From the NCBI GenBank assembly GCA_001653155.1, contig BDEJ01000007.1, forward strand, positions 1 through 64,000: DNA of 64,000 nucleotides. The letters are read 5' to 3'. Shown piece after piece: positions 8,446 to 16,355 of this stretch; the stretch's first letter is position 1, and each line of letters starts with the position of its first letter. This stretch comes from Porphyromonadaceae bacterium H1. Its GTDB lineage: Bacteria > Bacteroidota > Bacteroidia > Bacteroidales > Paludibacteraceae. Below the pieces are notes generated by a model. That model was given only the letters and a program-made list of their open reading frames with translations, had not been told where the DNA came from and made no database searches. Both the position numbers and the translations under genes were made by a program.

Positions 8446-8889
8446 ATGGAAATAAAGGTAATCACAGAAAATAAGAAACAGTTTTTGTCGCTGTTGTTAC
8501 TGGCAGACGAACAGGAAGATATGATAGACAAATATATTACGGACGGAACAATGTATGTTTTAGAAGATAATGGAGTTAAGGGAGAATGCGTTGTCATCGA
8601 TGCAGGCAACCGAGTTCTTGAAATCAAGAATATTGCCATTCGTCCCGATTGTCAGGGTAAAGGATACGGAAAAGCCTTAATCGATTTTATTGTTAGAAAA
8701 TACAAGGGGGAATATTCCGTATTGCAAGTCGGAACGGGAGAGAGCCCGCTTACCATTCCTTTTTATGAAAAATGTGGCTTTGTTCGTTCGCACAGTATAA
8801 AGAACTTTTTCACCGACAACTATGACCAACCGATTTATGAATCAGGCATTCAATTGGTGGATATGATTTATTTGAAACGAAACTTATAA
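8446..8889 (+). CDS. GNAT-family N-acetyltransferase
   Basis: The 147-residue protein shows the acetyl-CoA-binding core: I-K-N-I-A-I-R-P-D-C-Q-G-K-G-Y-G-K-A-L (about residues 63-81), matching the R/Q-x-x-G-x-G/A pyrophosphate loop. It then has F-Y-E-K-C-G-F (about 105-111), typical of motif B. GNAT enzymes acetylate amines on small molecules or proteins; the substrate is unknown. The start at 8446 follows about 100 bp of repeat-derived DNA. The gene is more AT-rich than the methyltransferases around it and lies between the full and truncated methyltransferase copies, which suggests import. Confidence 0.88.
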   Translation: MEIKVITENKKQFLSLLLLADEQEDMIDKYITDGTMYVLEDNGVKGECVVIDAGNRVLEIKNIAIRPDCQGKGYGKALIDFIVRKYKGEYSVLQVGTGESPLTIPFYEKCGFVRSHSIKNFFTDNYDQPIYESGIQLVDMIYLKRNL

Positions 8890-8892
8890 ATT

Positions 8893-9357
8893 ATGAAGTT
8901 GGTGAAATCGAATTGCAGATTGACCGATGCCGAAGTCGTAGGGCTGGACTATTCCGATGAGATGCTTGCCATTGCCGGCAAACGTGCTGCTCGGATGCAA
9001 CTCCGCAACCTTCGCCTCGAACAGGGCGACGTGGGCAAGCTGCCTTACCCCGACGAGAGCTTCGACTGTGTACTGTCGATGAGCGGTTTCCAAGCCTTCC
9101 CCGACAAACCGAAAGCATTTGCCGAAACCTTCCGCGTGCTGAAACAGGGCGGGCTTTTCTGCGGATGTTTTTATGTTACGGGGCAGCGTCCGTGTGCCGA
9201 CCGTTTTGTACGTTACATACTCGACCGCAAAGGGTTGTTCGTTCCGCCCCACCTTACCCGCAACGAAGCCGAAGACCTGCTTCACTCCCTCTATGGCGAT
9301 AAGGTAACCTTGCGTAACGAACGCTCGATGATGATTTTTAAAGCAACAAAACCTTAG
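8893..9357 (+). pseudogene. truncated duplicate of the UbiE-like methyltransferase
   Basis: An open frame of 154 residues, 8893-9357, lacks the first 70 or so residues of the methyltransferase at 7123, including SAM motif I, so it should not bind SAM. Bases 8915-9308 align without gaps to 7334-7727 and differ at only a handful of positions. The first eight codons are unrelated DNA. The C-terminus here (L-R-N-E-R-S-M-M-I-F-K-A-T-K-P) may be the original end of the parent gene. The stop codon TAG lies inside the start of a CCTTAGCG repeat. It is open and could still be translated, but is best read as a fragment. Confidence 0.85.
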
Positions 9358-9515
9358 CGACCCTTGCGGTAAAAAACTTAAATTGCCAAGAACGCAAAGG
9401 AATACGCCAAGAACACAAATAGACATTATGATAATAAGGAAACTTTCTTGCGACCTTTGCGAAAAACTCAGCGACCTTTGCGGTAAAAAGGATTAACCGC
9501 TAAGAACGCAATAAT
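9351..9515. repeat. CGCAAAGG / CCTTAGCG family repeat, copy 2 (left flank of the GxxExxY gene)
   Basis: It contains CCTTAGCGACCCTTGCGG, GCCAAGAACGCAAAGGAATACGCC, a shared spacer ATAGACATTATGATAATAAG, CTTTCTTGCGACCTTTGCG and AACCGCTAAGAACGC. Copy 3 on the far side of the 9537 gene contains the same words, including the exact spacer, so the gene is bracketed by direct repeats. Confidence 0.85.
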
Positions 9516-9536
9516 ATAGAATAAAACAGATACGAT

Positions 9537-9914
9537 ATGACGGAAAATGAAATAGCAAAAGTGATATTCGACAGTGCTTTGGAGGTTCATAGAGCATTAG
9601 GTCCGGGACTGCTTGAAAGTTCTTATGAAGAATGTTTGTACTATGAATTGACTGGGAAAGGATTATATGCAGAGAAGCAAAAACCTTTACCTCTTGTTTA
9701 CAAAGAAGTTAAATTAGATATTGGTTACAGAGTTGATTTGCTGATTGAAAGAAAGGTGATTGTAGAAGTCAAATCAGTCGAAGCTCTGAATGACGTTCAT
9801 TTGGCGCAGATACTGACCTATCTGAAACTGTCCGATTGTAAATTAGGCTTGTTGATTAACTTTAATGTTACATTGTTGAAAAACGGTGTGAGGAGGGTAG
9901 TCAACCATTTGTAA
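9537..9914 (+). CDS. GxxExxY protein (predicted PD-(D/E)XK nuclease-like fold)
   Basis: The 125-residue protein shows the naming motif as G-P-G-L-L-E-S-S-Y near residues 22-30. It then has a D-L-L-I...V-I-V-E-V-K-S pattern (about 62-80) resembling the D-x(n)-E-x-K active site of restriction-type nucleases. The family (TIGR04256) is widespread, short and without an established role. The gene stands alone. Near-identical direct repeats flank it at 9351-9515 and 9925-10087, the stop lying about 10 bp before the right-hand copy. This suggests that the gene and its repeats form one unit. Confidence 0.88.
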   Translation: MTENEIAKVIFDSALEVHRALGPGLLESSYEECLYYELTGKGLYAEKQKPLPLVYKEVKLDIGYRVDLLIERKVIVEVKSVEALNDVHLAQILTYLKLSDCKLGLLINFNVTLLKNGVRRVVNHL

Positions 9915-9924
9915 AACCCTCTTT

Positions 9925-10087
9925 CAACCCTTGCGGGTAAAAAGGATTAACCGCCAAGAACGCAAAGGAATACGCCAAGAACGCAAATAGACATTATGAT
10001 AATAAGGAAACTTTCTTGCGACCCTTGCGAAAACCTTAGCGACCCTTGCGGTAAAAAACTTAAACCGCCAAGAACGCAAAGGAATGA
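9925..10087. repeat. CGCAAAGG / CCTTAGCG family repeat, copy 3 (right flank of the GxxExxY gene)
   Basis: It carries the same ordered words as copy 2, including the ATAGACATTATGATAATAAG spacer and CCTTAGCGACCCTTGCGGTAAAAAACTTAAA. About 130 bp of non-coding DNA between this repeat and the next gene at 10220 shows nothing else recognisable. Confidence 0.85.
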
Positions 10088-10219
10088 TAAATCCGTAGTT
10101 GATGAAAGTAAAAGAAGGTATAAATAACATCGGTTTCGAATTTGTATTCTTGAAGAAAGTAGATTCTGAAAAGAAAAATAGATGAAGCAAAATTTTTGGA
10201 CATACAAACAATAAAACTT

Positions 10220-10735
10220 ATGACAGAAAAAATTAGCATTATTTACAATAATAAAGAAGTAAAGGCATATCGGTTAACTGTTTCTTCTCACATTGCCATT
10301 GATGCGGAAAAAGCTTGGGAACTGGTACAAACCAGTGCTTTGTTGGAATTTGTTACCAAAGGGAGAGTAAAATTTAAACCTATCGAGGGAACATTTCCAA
10401 AGATTTGGACACAGGGAAGTTTCGTGCAAACCAAGATGCTGCTTTACGGATGGTTACCTTTTGGCGGAGTGCATAAGCTTTACATTGAAAACATTGATAA
10501 AAAAAACAAGATATTATCGTCCAGAGAATCTGATACTATCTGCAAGGTTTGGAACCATACGATTTTCATTGAAAAGACTGACGGCAAGAGTATTTATTAC
10601 ACAGACGAAATCGTTGTATATGCAGGGATATTCTCCCGAATAGTTGTTTGGTGGGCAAAGCAATTTTACACTTACCGACAAGGAAGGTGGAAAAAGATCT
10701 CTCCAGAAAACAGACAGAATATAAATTTAAACTAA
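10220..10735 (+). CDS. SRPBCC-like domain protein
   Basis: The 171-residue protein has no signal peptide. The pattern V-S-S-H-I-A-I-D-A-E-K-A-W-E-L-V near residues 19-34, a beta-rich centre (G-T-F-P-K-I-W, G-W-L-P-F-G-G-V-H) and a C-terminal helical end suggest a START/polyketide-cyclase fold like the protein at 7785, but the similarity is weak. ATG 10220 is preferred over an in-frame ATG at 10196 because it gives the fold without an extra tail. It precedes the ABC exporter by only 7 bp and is probably co-transcribed with it. Confidence 0.65.
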   Translation: MTEKISIIYNNKEVKAYRLTVSSHIAIDAEKAWELVQTSALLEFVTKGRVKFKPIEGTFPKIWTQGSFVQTKMLLYGWLPFGGVHKLYIENIDKKNKILSSRESDTICKVWNHTIFIEKTDGKSIYYTDEIVVYAGIFSRIVVWWAKQFYTYRQGRWKKISPENRQNINLN

Positions 10736-10742
10736 CAATATA

Positions 10743-12494
10743 ATGAACACACTCAAGAAATTCAGAACCTACATGGGCGACCGTAAAGCGTTGTTGCCTC
10801 TCTCTTTAATCTGTTCGGGGCTTAGCGGCTTGCTGTCGCTCTTGCCCTTTGTGTTTATCTGGCTGATTGTTCGCACGCTGCTCGGCAGTGGCGGGCTGGC
10901 AGCCGATACGCCTGTATTCGCCTACGCATGGTGGGCTTTCGGTACGGCTTTGGGAAGTATCCTGATTTATTTTGTCGCCATTATGATGTCGCATCTGGCA
11001 GCTTTCAGGGTCGAAACCAATATGCGTCGCATGGCGATGGGCAAGGTGGTCGATATGCCTCTCGGCGTTTTCAGTAAGGAGACAGGCGGGCGGATGCGTA
11101 AGATTATCGACGACGATGCCTCGAACACACACTCCTTCCTTGCCCATATCCTGCCCGATGTGGCGGGCAGCATCGTGGCACCGCTGTCGGTCATTGTGCT
11201 GCTCTTCGTCTTCGACTGGCGTTTGGGCATTGCCTGTATGATACCGCTTATCATCGCCTTTGTAACTATGGGCTATATGATGGATCCCCGACGGAACAGC
11301 TTCCAGAGGCAGTATCTCGACGCACAGGAGCGGATGAGTGCCGAAGCGGTCGAATATGTGCGGGGTATCCCGGTGGTAAAGGTCTTTCAGCAGACGGTAT
11401 TTTCGTTCAAACGTTTCTACGACAGCATCATCACCTATCGCGATTTGGTAACCAAATACACGCTCGGCTGGCAGAAGCCCTATTCCTTTTATACGGTTGT
11501 TGTTAATGGATTTGCCTATTTTCTTGTGCCGGCAGCCATCCTGCTGGCAGGTCGTTCGGGCAATTACGCCACCGTCATTACGGATATGTTCTTTTATATC
11601 CTCATCACACCGGTTATTTCGTCCAATATTATGAAGATTATGCACTTGAATCAGAATATGTTTTTAGCCGGCGAAGCCATCACGCGTTTGGAGAACCTCG
11701 TAGCCGAGCCACCGCTTGCGGAGGTATCCGAACCGCAGTCGCCAAAGGCATTCGATATTGAGTTCGACAAGGTCGTATTCCGTTACGACGGAGCAGACCG
11801 CAATGCTGTAGACGGTGTCAGCTTCACCGTTCCCCAAGGGCAGACTTACGCATTGGTGGGACAGTCGGGCGGCGGCAAGACCACTATTGCACGGCTCATT
11901 CCCCGCTTCTGGGACGTAGCGCAGGGCAGCGTACGGATAGGCGGTATCGATGTGCGTAACATCGGCAAGCAGGAGCTGATGCGCAACGTGTCGTTTGTCT
12001 TTCAGAATACGAAACTCTTTAAGACCACGCTTCGCGAAAACATCACCTACGGTGTACCCGGCGCCACACAGGAAGCCATCGACCGTGCCGTCGACCTTTC
12101 GCAGAGTCGTGAGATAATCGACCGCCTGCCCGACGGACTGGATACGAAAATCGGAACCGAAGGCACCTACCTCTCCGGCGGCGAACAGCAACGTATCGCA
12201 CTGGCACGTGCCATCCTCAAGGACGCTCCGATTGTGGTGCTCGACGAGGCATCCGCCTTTGCCGACCCCGAAAACGAACACCTCATACAGCAAGCCCTCC
12301 GCCGGCTGATGAAGGGAAAAACGTCGCTGATGATAGCCCACCGCCTTACCAGCGTGCAGGATGCCGACCGTATCCTCGTCGTTGCCGACGGCAGGATAGC
12401 CGAACAGGGCACGCACAACGAACTGCTCGCCCTCGGAGGCATATACAAAGAGATGTGGAACGAATATCAAAAATCGGTAACATGGACGGTGTAG
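10743..12494 (+). CDS. ABC exporter half-transporter (membrane domain fused to ATPase), first of a split pair
   Basis: The 583-residue protein has a six-helix membrane domain (about residues 15-310) and a nucleotide-binding domain. Walker A is G-Q-S-G-G-G-K-T-T (about 374-382), the signature is L-S-G-G-E-Q-Q-R (about 476-483), and Walker B is I-V-V-L-D-E-A-S-A (about 496-504), where the usual ATASLD reads ASAFAD. It should work as a heterodimer with the homologous 576-residue protein at 19749. Such pairs are normally adjacent, and relatives next to siderophore receptors (IrtAB or YbtPQ type) move metal chelates. Here the pair is separated by about 7.2 kb of cargo. The substrate is unknown. 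Confidence 0.92.
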   Translation: MNTLKKFRTYMGDRKALLPLSLICSGLSGLLSLLPFVFIWLIVRTLLGSGGLAADTPVFAYAWWAFGTALGSILIYFVAIMMSHLAAFRVETNMRRMAMGKVVDMPLGVFSKETGGRMRKIIDDDASNTHSFLAHILPDVAGSIVAPLSVIVLLFVFDWRLGIACMIPLIIAFVTMGYMMDPRRNSFQRQYLDAQERMSAEAVEYVRGIPVVKVFQQTVFSFKRFYDSIITYRDLVTKYTLGWQKPYSFYTVVVNGFAYFLVPAAILLAGRSGNYATVITDMFFYILITPVISSNIMKIMHLNQNMFLAGEAITRLENLVAEPPLAEVSEPQSPKAFDIEFDKVVFRYDGADRNAVDGVSFTVPQGQTYALVGQSGGGKTTIARLIPRFWDVAQGSVRIGGIDVRNIGKQELMRNVSFVFQNTKLFKTTLRENITYGVPGATQEAIDRAVDLSQSREIIDRLPDGLDTKIGTEGTYLSGGEQQRIALARAILKDAPIVVLDEASAFADPENEHLIQQALRRLMKGKTSLMIAHRLTSVQDADRILVVADGRIAEQGTHNELLALGGIYKEMWNEYQKSVTWTV

Positions 12495-12500
12495 AGATTA

Positions 12501-12551
12501 GGTGTTAGGTTTTGGGTATTGGGTTTTAGGCAAAAACAACCCAACACCTAA
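12501..12551. repeat. imperfect hairpin repeat, loop AGGCAAAAACAACCC
   Basis: This is the second copy of the element at 5261-5317. The G-rich arm with GGTGTTAGGTTTTGGG is followed by TTTTAGGCAAAAACAACCCAACACC. The loop and inner stem are conserved between the two copies. It lies just after the ABC exporter stop codon. Confidence 0.75.
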
Positions 12552-12576
12552 AATATAATAACGATTACACAGAAAA

Positions 12577-13332
12577 ATGGAAAATATGGATTATACGAAG
12601 ATAAATGCACAGACAATCGATTCCTGGATTGAAGACGGTTGGATGTGGGGTAAGCCTATTTCGCACGAAGAATTTGTAAGAACACAAAATGGCGATTATG
12701 CCATAAAACTGACTCCGACGAAGAATGTACCGAAAGATTGGTTGGGCAATTTGAGTGGTAAAAAAGTTTTGGGGCTTGCCTGCGGAGGCGGTCAGCAAAT
12801 GCCTGTTTTTACTGCTGCTGGGGCGGAATGTACGGTGCTCGATTATTCTGAAAAACAGTTGGAAGCGGAGCGGATGGTTGCCAAGCGTGAAGGCTATCGG
12901 ATAAATATTATACATGCGGATATGGCAAAACCTTTACCCTTCGAAGCCAACTGCTTCGACATCATTTTTCACCCTGTATCGAATTGCTATGTCGAAGAAG
13001 TGAGACCGATTTGGCACGAGTGTTACAGAGTGTTACGTAAGGGCGGAATACTAATGTCGGGCTTGGATATTGGTATCAACTACATCTTCGATTTGGGGGA
13101 AAGAGTGCTGACCAACACACTCCCTTTTAACCCATTGAAAAACGAAGAACACCTGCGTCAGATGCAGGAGAGCAACGGAGGCATACAGTTCTCGCATACC
13201 ATAGAGGAACAGATTAACGGTCAGTTGGAAGCAGGTTTCACGCTGACGAACCTCTATGACGATACGAATGGTTTTGGCAACTTGCACGAACACAATGTCG
13301 CTTCGTATGTGGCTACAAGGTGTGTAAAATAA
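12577..13332 (+). CDS. class I SAM-dependent methyltransferase
   Basis: The 251-residue protein has motif I as V-L-G-L-A-C-G-G-G-Q-Q (about residues 64-74), an acidic post-I loop C-T-V-L-D-Y-S (about 86-92), and V-L-R-K-G-G-I-L-M-S-G (about 152-162). It is more diverged from the UbiE-like gene at 7123 than a recent duplicate would be. The substrate is unknown. It stands 82 bp after the ABC exporter, behind a hairpin repeat, and 35 bp before the next gene, within the DNA that separates the two exporter halves. Confidence 0.9.
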   Translation: MENMDYTKINAQTIDSWIEDGWMWGKPISHEEFVRTQNGDYAIKLTPTKNVPKDWLGNLSGKKVLGLACGGGQQMPVFTAAGAECTVLDYSEKQLEAERMVAKREGYRINIIHADMAKPLPFEANCFDIIFHPVSNCYVEEVRPIWHECYRVLRKGGILMSGLDIGINYIFDLGERVLTNTLPFNPLKNEEHLRQMQESNGGIQFSHTIEEQINGQLEAGFTLTNLYDDTNGFGNLHEHNVASYVATRCVK

Positions 13333-13367
13333 AAGAATATCGCTGAACTAATTGAAATTATAATAAT

Positions 13368-13877
13368 ATGATGAAATCATTTGCAGAAGCTCTTTGGAGC
13401 AACAACAGAAGTGAGAAGATACCCGAAGCATACGATTACTTCGGAGGTTTAACAGGCGAATGGGATATTGAATGGAACGACCATCTGGAAGATACCTGCC
13501 CCAGACGTGTAAAAGGCGAATGGATATTTTCGCGGGTATTGGAGGGGACAGCCGTTCAGGATTTGTTTATCGTACCCTCGCGTGCGGAACGGTTGAAAAA
13601 TCCGCAGGCTGATGCCGAATACGGCACCACGTTGCGTATCTACAATCCCAAGACGATGGCATGGGATATTTTTTACGGATGTACGGGCAGTGCCTTTCGT
13701 CTGACAGCGGTAAAATCGGGCGAAGAGGTCGTACTGACCGAAAACAGCGAAGGGAAGATGCGCTATATCTTTTCGGATATAACCGCCAATACCTTCAGAT
13801 GGCGAAAGGAATATGCAGACGCCGAAGGTCGTTGGACGGTTGTAGCAATAGTAACAGCCGTAAGGAAGAAATGTTAA
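13368..13877 (+). CDS. DUF1579-like beta-barrel protein of unknown function
   Basis: The 169-residue protein has no signal peptide. The L-T-G-E-W-D-I-E-W run near residues 28-36, several short antiparallel strands and the R-I-Y-N-P-K-T-M-A-W-D near the middle recall calycin-like DUF1579 proteins, which bind small hydrophobic ligands. The assignment rests on pattern only. It follows the methyltransferase at 12577 by 35 bp, probably in the same transcript. The end abuts a GGGCGAAC repeat. Confidence 0.6.
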   Translation: MMKSFAEALWSNNRSEKIPEAYDYFGGLTGEWDIEWNDHLEDTCPRRVKGEWIFSRVLEGTAVQDLFIVPSRAERLKNPQADAEYGTTLRIYNPKTMAWDIFYGCTGSAFRLTAVKSGEEVVLTENSEGKMRYIFSDITANTFRWRKEYADAEGRWTVVAIVTAVRKKC

Positions 13878-13882
13878 TGGAG

Positions 13883-13972
13883 GTTTTGGGTACGCAGGGG
13901 CGAACCCACGTGTTCGCCCGGTAATATGAAATGCCCGCCCCGATAAAATGCAATAAATATGATAATAATGGA
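13883..13972. repeat. GGGCGAAC...GTTCGCCC interspersed element, copy A
   Basis: Arms at 13898-13905 and 13912-13919 form an 8-bp perfect stem with a six-base loop. The tail GGTAATATGAAATGCCCGCCCCGATAAAAT and AATAAATATGATAATAATGGA is almost identical in copy B at 18321-18408. The two copies lie on either side of the four-gene cassette at 14143-18266, in the same orientation. Confidence 0.85.
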
Positions 13973-14049
13973 ACGGTGGAATGGCAAAATGTTGGAATAA
14001 AAATCCCAAACCCTTTTTACCCGGATGCTTTCATTTGTTTGGAATTTTA

Positions 14050-14057
14050 TAATTTTG
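14050..14057 (+). promoter_or_regulatory. candidate -7 element TAATTTTG
   Basis: TAATTTTG matches the TAnnTTTG consensus and lies about 85 bp before the first gene of the cassette at 14143. A -33 element at the expected spacing is not clear. Confidence 0.4.
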
Positions 14058-14142
14058 TAAAACAATATACGGCATTATGGCATGGAAACTTTATGAATCG
14101 GAATAGTGTTATAAGATAAACAAACTGAAAAATGTATATACT

Positions 14143-15132
14143 ATGAGCAATGATTTTAGTTTTTTAATCGACGATGATGAGCCGAAACACGGTGACGACA
14201 GCCGGAGTGTGAAACAACAGCGTACTACTTCGCAGGATTATTCCCTGAAGGGTGATAGGCGTATCTATAAAAGTTCGTTTGTGCATTCGTACAAAATCAA
14301 AGACAAGCAATTGAGCTATTCGTCTATAGAAAATGTGTTCGAGGCGGAGGTTTTGCAGGAAAACGCACAATACATTGATTTCCGTATTCATGTTACGGAA
14401 AACAACATTCTGTTTGGCTTACAGTTTATCCCCGACAGTTTCAAAGACCTGTTCCTGAAACTTGCCGAGATTAAGAACACCGTCTGCCTGCGTGTATCGA
14501 AGCGAGAATACGAAATCATCGACCTGCTCAATTACGACGAACTGAGCCGTAAATGGAACGATATAAAAAGCGAAATAGACCGCAACGATGCACTCCGACA
14601 GATAAAAACCGAAGAACTGCAGCAGATTATCGAAGCCGGCGACACGGAGTATCTTACCGACAAGCAGATTGTTCTTGACGAAATGCGGAGGCTCTTTGTT
14701 TACCGCACGTTTTTCGGTGGCTTCAGGCAATTTGCCGATGAGGTCGCTTCGATAGAATACACCCTGCACTCGAACATTGCACCCGAAACGGAAGTACCCC
14801 TCAAACTGGCTCTTACCAAAGAGGTACGAAACGAAGACGACCACTTCCTGTGCTACACCATCGACGGCAAAAACCTTCGGTTCAACGACAGAGAGATAAA
14901 GAAAATATTCCGTACGCAGTTTAAAGTGCTCAAAGAGTCGTACGACGATTACGAACATAACTATTTCTCCGTAGTGGAGATAGACACTGCCACACATTGG
15001 CTGACGAGCATCAATTGCAGCACCAAAGAGATAGTCAATGACGGTTCGCTGACAGCCGAAATCATCTGCGACATCGAAGACATAACCGAAAAAGAACATA
15101 CAACCGAAAAAGAAGAGGAGGAACAATTATGA
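14143..15132 (+). CDS. hypothetical protein, first gene of a candidate polymorphic effector cassette
   Basis: The 329-residue protein is soluble and acidic, with no signal peptide or membrane segment. A disordered, charged N-terminus (about 1-40) leads into a mixed alpha/beta region. Residues about 145-190 (K-S-E-I-D-R-N-D...E-E-L-Q-Q-I-I-E) look helical or coiled. The C-terminus is very rich in Glu and Lys. I do not recognise the family. Its last four bases overlap the start of the membrane protein at 15129 (ATGA), so the two are translationally coupled and probably act together. A role as loading adaptor or chaperone for the next protein is a guess from position. Confidence 0.8.
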   Translation: MSNDFSFLIDDDEPKHGDDSRSVKQQRTTSQDYSLKGDRRIYKSSFVHSYKIKDKQLSYSSIENVFEAEVLQENAQYIDFRIHVTENNILFGLQFIPDSFKDLFLKLAEIKNTVCLRVSKREYEIIDLLNYDELSRKWNDIKSEIDRNDALRQIKTEELQQIIEAGDTEYLTDKQIVLDEMRRLFVYRTFFGGFRQFADEVASIEYTLHSNIAPETEVPLKLALTKEVRNEDDHFLCYTIDGKNLRFNDREIKKIFRTQFKVLKESYDDYEHNYFSVVEIDTATHWLTSINCSTKEIVNDGSLTAEIICDIEDITEKEHTTEKEEEEQL

Positions 15133-16355
15133 ACAGTTTATTATCGACGCCCTTAGTGCCCGAAAAAGAAGTCTATCCCGTATGTACCAACGGACTGCAG
15201 ACCGGTACAATGGTCGTAACATCGCAAAACAAAATGTGCAACGCCAAAAGGCACTACATCGCCACCTATCTCGACAAACCGACAGACTTCAAATGCGTCT
15301 ATGCAGGCATACTCGTAGCTATTATAGGCGGTATCATTACGGCATTGGTAGCTTCGGGAGTAGGGGCAACCATTGTGGGCTTACTTATCGCTACACTTGC
15401 AGGTATAATTGCTTCCTCTTGTGACTTGGGGAGTATCGTATGCCGCTATTGCCTCGAACGTGCCGTATGGGACAAATTTCATCCCAATATTATAATCGAC
15501 GGCAAATTTGCCATAGTCGGAAGCTCTAAGTTGATTTGTACACCACTGCCATTTTTAACACCGGGTACGATACAGATATTCTATAGTAAAGAAGTTGCTA
15601 ATAGAGTTGCAGAAATTTATGCAACAAATAATATAATACGCATATTTAATGGTAGTCTTACAGGATTAGCGATAGGTTCACCTTTTAAATTAGGATATAG
15701 TTTCCATAAAGCAGGTTTCTCAAAAGTGACATCTGTATTGATGTCTAGTGGTCTTACTGTGGGTGGTCTGGGTATAGGAATGCTTTTAGATGATGTTTTC
15801 AAGATTAATGATGGAATTGACAAAGTATCTGATTATTTATCTGACACATATTATTCTATAGAAGATATTAATATGTCCAATAATATTACACCGCCCATTT
15901 CAGATAATTTTACAAAACCTATAGTAGATGAACTTGAAGATGCTGCAAATAATTCAATTACTCCTGGACTATCTACTGGAGTGGGCTCCGTTTTTTCTCA
16001 GACGTCTACACTAGTAAATAACGCTCGTTTTCAAATAACTACAGGCGAGGCTTGGGGGCTAATAAAAACTGATCCAAGGTATCATCAGGGAATGCCAAAA
16101 GCAGAATTGAATGTATTAAAGAGTCAATATATGACACAAGTAAACCAGAAATATAATATAGCAAGAAGAAATTATGCAACAAAAGAAGGAATAAAACAAG
16201 GTTATAAAGATGCTTTAAAGTTATTGCTGTTTTCCGCTGGTACTAATATAATCCTTAGAACTTTGGTTAAAATACAAGAAAAAAAATTGGATAAGTATAT
16301 TGATGAGGAAATTCGGGCAATTATGGATATAGGTATATATGAAAAACAAATATAA
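15129..16355 (+). CDS. candidate PAAR-like (DUF4280-like) protein with a membrane hairpin and a variable C-terminal region
   Basis: The 408-residue protein starts with a short Cys-containing segment (about 15-57), then two adjacent hydrophobic helices (about 58-97). A motif follows near 119-150 reading I-I-I-D-G-K-F-A...S-S-K-L-I-C...G-T-I-Q-I, which resembles the end of DUF4280 PAAR-like domains that cap type VI secretion spikes. The remaining 250 residues (about 153-408) match nothing I know. Base composition changes inside the gene: the first 400 bases are balanced like neighbouring genes, while from about 15550 the sequence is clearly AT-rich. That fits a delivery module joined to a swapped effector domain. 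No Hcp or VgrG gene is in the window. Moderate confidence in the gene, low in the function. Confidence 0.6.
   Translation: MNSLLSTPLVPEKEVYPVCTNGLQTGTMVVTSQNKMCNAKRHYIATYLDKPTDFKCVYAGILVAIIGGIITALVASGVGATIVGLLIATLAGIIASSCDLGSIVCRYCLERAVWDKFHPNIIIDGKFAIVGSSKLICTPLPFLTPGTIQIFYSKEVANRVAEIYATNNIIRIFNGSLTGLAIGSPFKLGYSFHKAGFSKVTSVLMSSGLTVGGLGIGMLLDDVFKINDGIDKVSDYLSDTYYSIEDINMSNNITPPISDNFTKPIVDELEDAANNSITPGLSTGVGSVFSQTSTLVNNARFQITTGEAWGLIKTDPRYHQGMPKAELNVLKSQYMTQVNQKYNIARRNYATKEGIKQGYKDALKLLLFSAGTNIILRTLVKIQEKKLDKYIDEEIRAIMDIGIYEKQI

Noticed and set aside
10806-11645. Long antisense frame inside the first ABC exporter gene
   Set aside because: His-, Gln- and Arg-rich composition is typical of the reverse of a membrane protein gene; the plus-strand frame has clear family motifs.
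13368-13877. Calling the DUF1579-like protein a lipocalin or an enzyme
   Set aside because: Only a general beta-barrel pattern is visible; no ligand or catalytic motif supports a more exact name.
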